Shown: piece by piece, positions 57,503 through 64,000 of the stretch | Layout of the letters: each line of letters opens with the position of its first letter | How positions within the stretch are numbered: position 1 is the stretch's first letter | Assembly (NCBI RefSeq): GCF_017654505.1 | Contig: NC_054536.1 | Span: 96,639,844 to 96,703,843, forward strand | Length of the DNA stretch: 64,000 nt | Direction: 5' to 3' | From: Polyodon spathula | Taxonomy: Eukaryota; Chordata; Actinopteri; Acipenseriformes; Polyodontidae | Notes under the pieces: generated by a model | Seen by the model: only the letters and a program-made list of their open reading frames with translations | What the model was told of the DNA's origin: nothing | The model's database searches: none | Made by a program: the position numbers and the translations under genes

Positions 57503-58453
57503 GCTGTATAAGATTTGATCATTTTTGGCTGGATATTCACTGTTACATAACATAATACTGAAGTATTCCATCATCTCCACTAAGCACACTGATGAAAATA
57601 TGTAATAAATGTACAATTTAATTTGTATGTAATAAATCTGCGTGGCCAAGCTTTCAAGGACTTACGGAGGTGGATTCAGTCCCAGAGATGTAAACAGGAA
57701 AACATTCTAGTGTTACCGATTTCTTCACATGATACTTACGGCATGTGTTAGTTTTTAACACGTGATACATAATGCATTATCAAAGTGGCCCTGTGCCCTC
57801 GTCTTCATGCCTCTTTTGAAAGAGTAGCCCGGAGTTTAATGTTATTTGTTTGTTCAGAGCTCTGCTTTTCTACAGTACATTAAATCTATCGACACAGCTA
57901 ATAAACAGCCTTTACTGGTCACTGGGCTGTTAGTATTTAGGATTTGTAAGCTGCTTCCGTTACATTATTATGGCTCCTGCGCGCATTAGGCCTGTATCAG
58001 TTTGCCAGTCTCTCAGTAAGGGTGAGCACAGCTGTTACAACACTTACTGCAAGGGGATCTCCTCAGAGCTGCTTTTGGGTGACGGGTGATGGTCAATATG
58101 AGCACAGGTGAGACACTAAATGTGTTGACCTGGAAAAGATTGTGTCGTGTTGTCCATTTTTGTTTGTTAAATACGTTTCTATATTTACTCACCTGTACGT
58201 TTTTTTTTCAGATTTTCATGTTAACAATTAAAAAGTATTCTATGTCAATAATAAGTGTACCTTGGCATTTTCTTTGCAGTACTGTCCCTTCTGCCAGCCA
58301 TGTAGTCTGTTTCTTTCCAGGCTGTGCTTCGACAGGGAAAGCAGCTCTGCACAGGATGCCATAAGAAACTTAATGTTTTCGGTAACAAAGTAAAAAGCTG
58401 ACATTTAAAAAGATAATATTTATTAAAAACTGTACAACTTTAATGCTCTAACT
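57503..58453. other. No gene recognised
   Basis: A 92-codon plus-strand frame (58086-58364) is crossed by a TTTTTTTTCAG acceptor-like word but has no domain. Nothing supportable. Confidence 0.5.
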
Positions 58454-58623
58454 CAGGGGTGGTCAAACGTGGCTTTTCTAGTCCTGGTCTTTGTTCCAAC
58501 CCTGTTCGAAATGGTTTAATTGAACCAATTAACCCTCCACCCAGACCCTGAAGTAGCTTATTGTATGATTTTACCTGTTAACCCTGGAATGGAATGGCCC
58601 TCGAGATCGATTGGACGCCATTG
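58454..58623. mobile_element. hAT-like MITE, decayed
   Basis: The left end is CAGGGGTGGTCAAACG followed by TAGTCCTGGTCTTTGTTCC. The right end, read on the opposite strand, begins GCAATGGCGTCCAATCGATC and TCGAGGGCC, which faces it. The CAGGGGTGxxCAA / GGTCCTGGAGGGCC-type ends are those of a common vertebrate hAT-like non-autonomous group. The flanking 8 bp do not match clearly, so the target duplication has decayed or the ends are misplaced. Confidence 0.5.
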
Positions 58624-58827
58624 CTTAACATGAACTTAACTTCATGTTCTAGTGTTAATCTTGGTTTGCATGCAAGCGGTGCCTGAGAATTAAATTTGTC
58701 ACCTCACTTTTTCTGGTGTTGCAGAACAGCTCCAGTAATTCCAGTAATAAACAGGAGCCCAGAAACTATTCACTTGTTTTTAAAATACAGATTGAGAAGG
58801 AAAAAAAATATATATATATATCAACTG

Positions 58828-58959
58828 CAGATAATGAGGCAGACCAGCAAGAAGCAATTTCAGCCTGATCGAGTAATAAAGTACTCACGAAAGGGTTACA
58901 ACACTGGATACAAACACCCTCAGCCTGAAGGGAACCTCGTGTCAGCAAGAAAAGACTGA
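58828..58959 (+). CDS. Short open frame with splice-like acceptor, unknown
   Basis: TATATATCAACTGCAG ends at about 58827 and is followed by a frame reading MRQTSKKQFQPDRVIKYSRK, GYNTGYKHPQPEG, NLVSARKD and a TGA. The basic, polar composition looks more coding-like than its surroundings and would suit a terminal exon or the start of a transposase. No domain is recognised, and an AT-repeat lies just upstream. Chance frame not excluded. Confidence 0.2.
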   Translation, partial: QIMRQTSKKQFQPDRVIKYSRKGYNTGYKHPQPEGNLVSARKD

Positions 58960-59198
58960 ATCAGAAGCCAGTACCTTTTTATTTTTTAAATCTCCTAATA
59001 TAATTGCTGCTGTATTATTTTAACTGTGGTATTTTACAGTATGTTTTGTAGTATTTAGTTGATCATTTTTTCTGATAACTCAGTGAACTGGGTAAGAAGA
59101 TGCTGCAGACAGGGGGTGCTTGTCAGCTATAGTTGCCCACTTATCATGGGCGAGACCACTGCAATATTTAAAAATCTGAATAAAAATATACATCTGCA

Positions 59199-59515
59199 AG
59201 ATTCCGCTGATCTGCTGAACACAAGGCCGTAGTAACAGGTCACTAGATTCCGCTGATCTGCTGAACACAAGGCCGTAGTAACAGGTCGCTAGATTCCGCT
59301 GATCTGCTGAACACAAGGCCGTAGTAACAGGTCGCTAGATTCCGCTGATCTGCTGAACACAAGGCCGTAGTAACAGGTCGCTAGATTCCGCTGATCTGCG
59401 GAACACAAGGCCGTAGTAACAGGTCGCTAGATTACGCTGATCTGCTGAACACAAGGCTGTAGTAACAGGTCGCTAGATTCCGCTGATCTGCTGAACACAA
59501 GGCTGTAGTAACAGA
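59199..59515. repeat. 46-bp minisatellite, 7 copies
   Basis: Unit: GATTCCGCTGATCTGCTGAA, CACAAGGCCGTAGTAACAGG, TC(A/G)CTA. The period of 46 bp is confirmed at 59200 and 59246; a few units carry single substitutions. Confidence 0.95.
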
Positions 59516-59679
59516 TTACAGTATCTGTAATAGTAACAGACACACAGCATGGACTTTTGACATTGACAGCTAGTTGTACTCCTTGTTTTTTTTACTCACA
59601 AAATTTGTACAATGGTGAGGAAAAACACTCTTCTGCACAGTTATGTTGCATTGCTGTTAATAAGTACAGTATGTTTTAA

Positions 59680-59725
59680 AGCAGAGGTGTCCAAACACAG
59701 TCCTGGAGGGCCGTACAAGGGGTAC
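59680..59725 (+). mobile_element. hAT-like terminal fragment
   Basis: GCAGAGGTGTCCAAACACAG followed by TCCTGGAGGGCCGTA is the same kind of end as the MITE at 58454. No opposite end is seen. Confidence 0.5.
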
Positions 59726-61356
59726 TGAAAAAAAAAAAAAAATTGTATAGCCTGTGGCTACATGGACACAAAAAACTACTTTCATCTTCAGGATCAAGTG
59801 AGGAAAAACAGCAGGTTTTTGTCAGTATGAAATTCAACACTGTTAGAACACGTAATTCCCCTTTTCTGGCTTTCTGGCGCAACCTACACTTTACCCACAG
59901 TGGAACTACCTTGCATTAGCTTTTTCACTGGGAATACAAATGATCAAATTAACTGGTTTACTGCTGTACCTGGCTGCCTGCTCAGCTTGGCACATTTTCT
60001 GTCTTTTTAATCAGCGTTTGTACCGCAGGGTTAGTACACAAACATCTACCGAATCGTTACGTCTGATTCATCTATATACTGGAGGTAGTGTTTACAACGA
60101 TTCCAACGTATGGGTTTAAGCCATTGGAACTAAAATTGGAGTTCACATTTAAGGCTAACCTCACATTTCACCTGAAACAGTACGTAAAACACTGCAGGGC
60201 TTTCTTTATAAACCAGTATCCACATCAACAACTGAAGTATATAAAAACATCGGTATAAAAAAACATTTACCCCTGGGAGCCAGAAGAGAAACAAAAATGG
60301 ACAAACTATAAATGACGACAAGGATGTACTGTAGTAGGTTACATGATAACTCTTAAAAAATGGCATGTATTATAGGCTACATAGGCATCTTATTTATTTT
60401 TTGTTCTAAAGCATTGCAGAAAATCTGTACAGAAAAGGCGACACTGCAGCTTTGAGACAAAGACAAGGATATGAAGCCATTGCTATTGTAAGGAAAAAGG
60501 CGTCTCCCTCTTCTAAACCCAGAAGGATGTAAAACGAGGTAGAACATCCTGCTCCTGCTATCAGCTCAGTGTAATTGCGCACTAGTCTGCACAGTTTAAT
60601 ACATGCTACATACATGCATTACTTGAATAAATGGATCGCTCTTCTGCAAGTGACACATTACTTGCATACTGCCCCAAAGTGGTACTGTAACACTGATGTA
60701 ACAGTTGCCTACAAAACTTGGTCCTTGGAGTGCAGTGATGAAACTTTCATGCCATGTAAAATTTATTTTTTCAAAATAACAAAAAGTAAAAAGCAGCTAG
60801 AACCTTTTGCACTAAAACAACACGCAACAGTGCACTACATGCATCTATTATGAATAAACTCACAACAGCCACGACGGGCGTGTCCTAAACCAGTCGTGGA
60901 CAATAGACGTGGATCGCTAGCCACTGCTCCATCGCAAAATGGGATTGGTTGGATTGCTCCATTATAATTAGGCAACAGCTTTTGTGTTTACAGTATTATG
61001 TCACTGGTACAATGAATGGGTGTGGAGGCCAGCTGTAGCCTTTCGGTTTTGAATTTACACCATGTCCCTGATTTATACAAGTAATAATTTAATAATTGCC
61101 CAAGCAGCAGTGGAACAAATTATTCAGCAAAAATACTTGCAAGAATTTTCTGACATGTTGCTTACTTTTTCACTGATACAGAAAAGAAGTGGTATTTGTA
61201 CTAGTATATGTGGAGCCAATGGTGTCTAAAAATAACCTGGCCGCCTGCACTATGATTTCCTATTCTAGGCACAACAAATACTTTAAATAAACAAAGGCCA
61301 GGACTTGCAAGAAATAAATGCAATACATTAATCTCATGGAAATATATATCTATGTA
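59726..61356. other. No gene recognised
   Basis: AT-rich with short frames and no recognised repeat family. Nothing I can defend. Confidence 0.55.
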
Positions 61357-61648
61357 CAGCTATGGCCAAAAGGTTTGTATCACCCTATAGGATTAACAAA
61401 TTTTGCTTCATAAAGTCGAATGAAACCTGTTGAATAACGGTAAGTTAACATATTGAATTGCATACCGCTTTTTAGTTTTCCATATACAGTACTTAACTTA
61501 AAAATGGCAAATTGAAAAGCTGACATTGACTACTATCATTTTGTAGTTTCAGTATATTATGTGAAATAACAGCTAAATTATGTTCATATAGGCATTTTAT
61601 TTTTTATGATGTCACAATCCTAAAATTCAAGATGATGCAAAACTTGAC
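61357..61648. mobile_element. Tc1-type MITE, copy 2
   Basis: After TA (61355-61356) it begins CAGCTATGGCCAAAAGGTTT and shares TTCATAAAGTC, CATATTGAATTG and CCTAAAATTC with the copy at 24448. The right terminus is replaced by a TA dinucleotide run at about 61649-61668, so the copy is 3'-damaged. Confidence 0.6.
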
Positions 61649-62289
61649 ATTATATATATATATATATAATACAAAAAGCGTAACCTTTAAATTGTGTTCT
61701 AATAAAAACATAATGCATTGATTTGATCAATTCCAGTGCAGATCCCCTCATCAGTTTGTTTTATTTGTCACAGTGTGTCAGTACACATTTACACAGTACT
61801 GCAGTCAATTTCAAAGCAGTGTGTGTTGGCAAAACAAAACCTGATGGTTTCAAAGCACTCCAGCCTAAAAGCTACAGAGCAATTTGGTTAATTTTCATCT
61901 TGAATCAGAAATCTGTGCACAGGTGTACAGTAGGTATGTGCTCTCGACTTAGTTTGGGAGAAAGGCGACGGTGGAAAGCCAGTGAGGCAGCACCAAAACA
62001 ACACAAGATTTGCCTGTAGATACCCCACACTAGAAAAAGAAAAATACAATACATTTTCTCCAAATTGTAACTGCCAGTTCGTTTTCGTTTTTTTTTTTTT
62101 TTTGCAACACGCGGAATGGAAACATAAAACCTAGTGTGTCAGCAACCCACTTCGACAGCTAATTTAACACTACATGTATGTACATACATACAAAAAAACA
62201 CATTTTCATTCTACAACAAGTTAAAAAATAACATAACTAAACAATGTTTTAGCAAATTAAACCCATGAAGTAATACAAAAGCAACTCAC

Positions 62290-62473
62290 TTTTCTCGGCC
62301 CCGGCGACAGTCGGAGGTTTGGTTTTTCGAGTCCCGGTTCCCTTTGTTGTCACAAGCAGTTTCAACCCCGTTGATTGTACGGCTCTTTGGCTGCGAGTGC
62401 TCTGCTTTCCCCCGCCTGCCTCTACACGCTCACTCCTCCTCACACTGCGCTCTCTGACACAGCAGAACTGCAT
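62290..62473 (-). CDS. Candidate first coding exon at a promoter-like block
   Basis: The block 62285-62640 is GC- and CpG-richer than everything around it, as expected of a vertebrate promoter and first exon. On the minus strand an ATG at 62473 opens MQFCCVRERSVRRSERVEAG, then GLKLLVTTKGTGTRKTKPPT and VAGAEK, and is cut by the consensus donor GTGAGT (62289-62284) in phase 1. A further in-frame ATG lies upstream at 62638. On the plus strand AACATGGCTGC at about 62491 resembles a YY1-type core-promoter element. I do not recognise the protein. If real, the gene would extend leftward and could include the minus-strand exon candidates at 16-17 kb. Confidence 0.33.
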
Positions 62474-62479
62474 CCTGGG

Positions 62480-62700
62480 GGACAGGGTTCCAACATGGCT
62501 GCTGTGTAACAACGGGGAGATACACCCTGCAGCAAAAACCAGGAGGAGACTGGACTGTACAACAGCCTCGCCAGCACAACACGCTGGGCACACAGCCCCT
62601 TCATGCATCTCACTGCATACAGTCAATATCAGTGCCATTTGTACCGGCCGTTCTCAGTTGCTGCTTCTTGCATGTTACAAATGTACATAATAGCGGGGAT
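62480..62700. promoter_or_regulatory. CpG-containing promoter-like region
   Basis: GC-richer sequence with several CpG dinucleotides and an AACATGGCTGC word similar to the YY1 motif found near many vertebrate transcription starts. It lies upstream of the minus-strand candidate exon and on the 5' side of a plus-strand splice-like segment at 63652, so it could be bidirectional. No TATA box is evident. Confidence 0.3.
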
Positions 62701-63333
62701 ATGTTACAAAAAAAAGTCAGATTATCCGGGAAGCGATTAATATCTTCATGCAATATTTAGATAGCGGTGCACGGTTGCTTTTTACTGTGGGGGGAATATT
62801 ATGTAAATGTATAAACATGTGTTAATTACATATTACAGTGGACGTGCCCTTTGTGCCAAGATGAAAATACAATTTTCTGTATATAGCAGCTGTTGGAAAC
62901 CCGCCCACAATCTGCCTGCAATGGAATGGAAATACGTTTTAACTCAAAACTCTCGCTTAACTTATGTACACCGCATTTGACTTTTTCTCTGAAATAGTGA
63001 GACCAGACGTTTCACATCAGAGAGAGGTCCATGTTTCCCGACAGTACCAGTTTTGTAAACAGCCGCTTACCATATAACTTACTTTATGGCGACAGTAGCG
63101 AAAACCTTTTAAAGATAATAGGGTAATCAAGAACATTATTTTTATAAAGTGATTAACACAGACAGACATGTGCTCATTCCTCAGTGAACCGTGCGTTTTC
63201 ACTTAGTTTATATTCAATATGAATCTACAACTAGGTGCAGAAACAGGTAATGTGTAGCTGTTGAGTTCTGGCATGGTTTAGCCTAGCAATGTAAAAACAT
63301 ATATATTTTTAACAACGATCTACAGAATTAATG

Positions 63334-63391
<58 letters not shown>

Positions 63392-63640
63392 ACTCAGTAA
63401 AACAGTAGCAATACATATATAACCAAATATGGCTAGTTAAACTAACTAGCCGCAAATTGTACACCCAGGAAGATAATACTGAGTGAGAGGATGGCTGTTT
63501 AAATTTAAAAAGCCTGTATTTAAATGGGTTAATTAGTCTTATCATTTATTTAATAATGTGTCCGGTTTTCAGCTTTGAAAAGCTGCTCACCTTACTCTGA
63601 AAGGACTACAACGGCTACATCTACCATGAAATAGCACTTC
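62701..63640. other. No confirmed gene; (TTA)n at 63336-63391
   Basis: Contains a perfect TTA trinucleotide run (63336-63391). A minus-strand donor-like GTGAGC at about 63585-63590 follows CCTTTCAGAGTAAG, which could mark a tiny exon or a first-exon end, but there is no further support. Confidence 0.45.
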
Positions 63641-63651
63641 TTGTTTTTCAG

Positions 63652-63711
63652 GCATTGTCGAAATCTATTGCAGGCTAGTTTCATTTCCTACTGCTCTTCT
63701 GAGCTCTTCAG
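63652..63711 (+). other. Candidate 60-nt plus-strand exon
   Basis: The acceptor CTTCTTGTTTTTCAG ends at 63651 and a consensus donor, TTCAG then GTAAGAAAG, begins at 63712. Two of three frames through the 60 nt are open. It could be an exon of a plus-strand transcript starting in the promoter-like block at 62.5 kb, coding or not. No recognisable peptide. Confidence 0.3.
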
Positions 63712-63898
63712 GTAAGAAAGAAAATCTGACGGGTGCCCGTTATTAAATATGCCAGATGTGGGCTGGTCTGCTCTCACACCTTGCTTTATTTGTTATCCTA
63801 TCAGCAGAATGGCTTCTCAACACATGAGATGATCAAAGGCAGTGGTATGCAGTATGCTGCAACTGTAGATGCAGATTTATTCTTTTGATAATGATGTA

Positions 63899-64000
63899 CA
63901 GTGGCTCTCAAAAGTATTCACCCCCCTTGGACTATTCCACATTTTATTGTGTTACAATGGAATTAAAATGGATTTAGTTAGGAGTTTTTGCCACTGATCA
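63899..64000 (+). mobile_element. 5' end of a Tc1-like transposon, cut by the window edge
   Basis: After TA (63897-63898) the terminal inverted repeat starts CAGTGGCTCTCAAAAGTATT and continues CACCCCCCTTGG, CACATTTTATTGTGTTACAA and TTTTTGCCACTGATCA. This is the familiar start of a fish Tc1-like family. The transposase, if present, lies beyond 64000. Confidence 0.85.

Noticed and set aside
57084..57649. Repetitive 144- to 181-codon frames
   Set aside because: Caused by a 57-bp tandem unit divisible by 3; no start context, domain or splice evidence.

Overview
The window looks like one stretch of nuclear DNA from a ray-finned fish. The evidence is AT-rich non-coding sequence, GT-AG splice signals, decayed copies of many vertebrate transposon classes (Tc1/mariner, pogo/Tigger-like, hAT-like, piggyBac-like, CR1 and L2 LINEs, DIRS, tRNA-related SINEs) and very many simple repeats. 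The mix, with young-looking CR1 copies ending in a TTCTTATG repeat, reminds me of a non-teleost lineage such as sturgeon or paddlefish, but that is inference. There is no bacterial-style gene organisation, no CRISPR array, and no complete host gene that I can name.

Layout. 1-5.2 kb: unique AT-rich DNA, a dispersed repeat shared with 55.4 kb, a GC-rich block and a GA/TG microsatellite cluster. 5.5-9.9 kb: a transposon graveyard (SINE, Tc1 pseudogene, CACTGATA-type repeats, a second deleted Tc1, and a DIRS-type retrotransposon remnant on the minus strand). 10-17 kb: mostly unannotatable DNA, a 1.3-kb EcoRI-site minisatellite, a pogo/Tigger-like remnant, and two phase-compatible candidate exons on the minus strand (16050-16076 and 16828-16909). 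17.1-20.3 kb: a 3.2-kb satellite of 35/34-bp units. 20.5-23.2 kb: a dispersed repeat family split by a 1.09-kb LTR-like insertion, then a 33-bp minisatellite. 23.8-32.5 kb: three more arrays, including a 4.2-kb 48-bp array whose long open frames are artefacts of unit length, followed by two candidate plus-strand exons. 33-39.7 kb: little besides simple repeats. 39.7-44.7 kb: nested retroelements (CR1 inside L2), an inverted Tc1 chimera, and a CGGBP1-like pseudogene abutting a CR1 copy with an intact 412-residue reverse-transcriptase frame. 45-60 kb: SINE-like pieces, a third CR1 copy, an LTR-like module, a Tc1 pseudogene, a piggyBac-like MITE and five minisatellites. 61-64 kb: a second copy of a Tc1-type MITE, a CpG-containing promoter-like block with a minus-strand splice donor, and the 5' terminus of another Tc1 element running off the end.

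No pathway or operon can be described. The main message is structural: about sixteen unrelated tandem arrays fill roughly a fifth of 64 kb, and transposons are nested in one another. The candidate exons suggest that at least one host gene on the minus strand, and perhaps one on the plus strand, cross this window with large repeat-filled introns. All family assignments come from reading the sequence and its translations; no database search was run.
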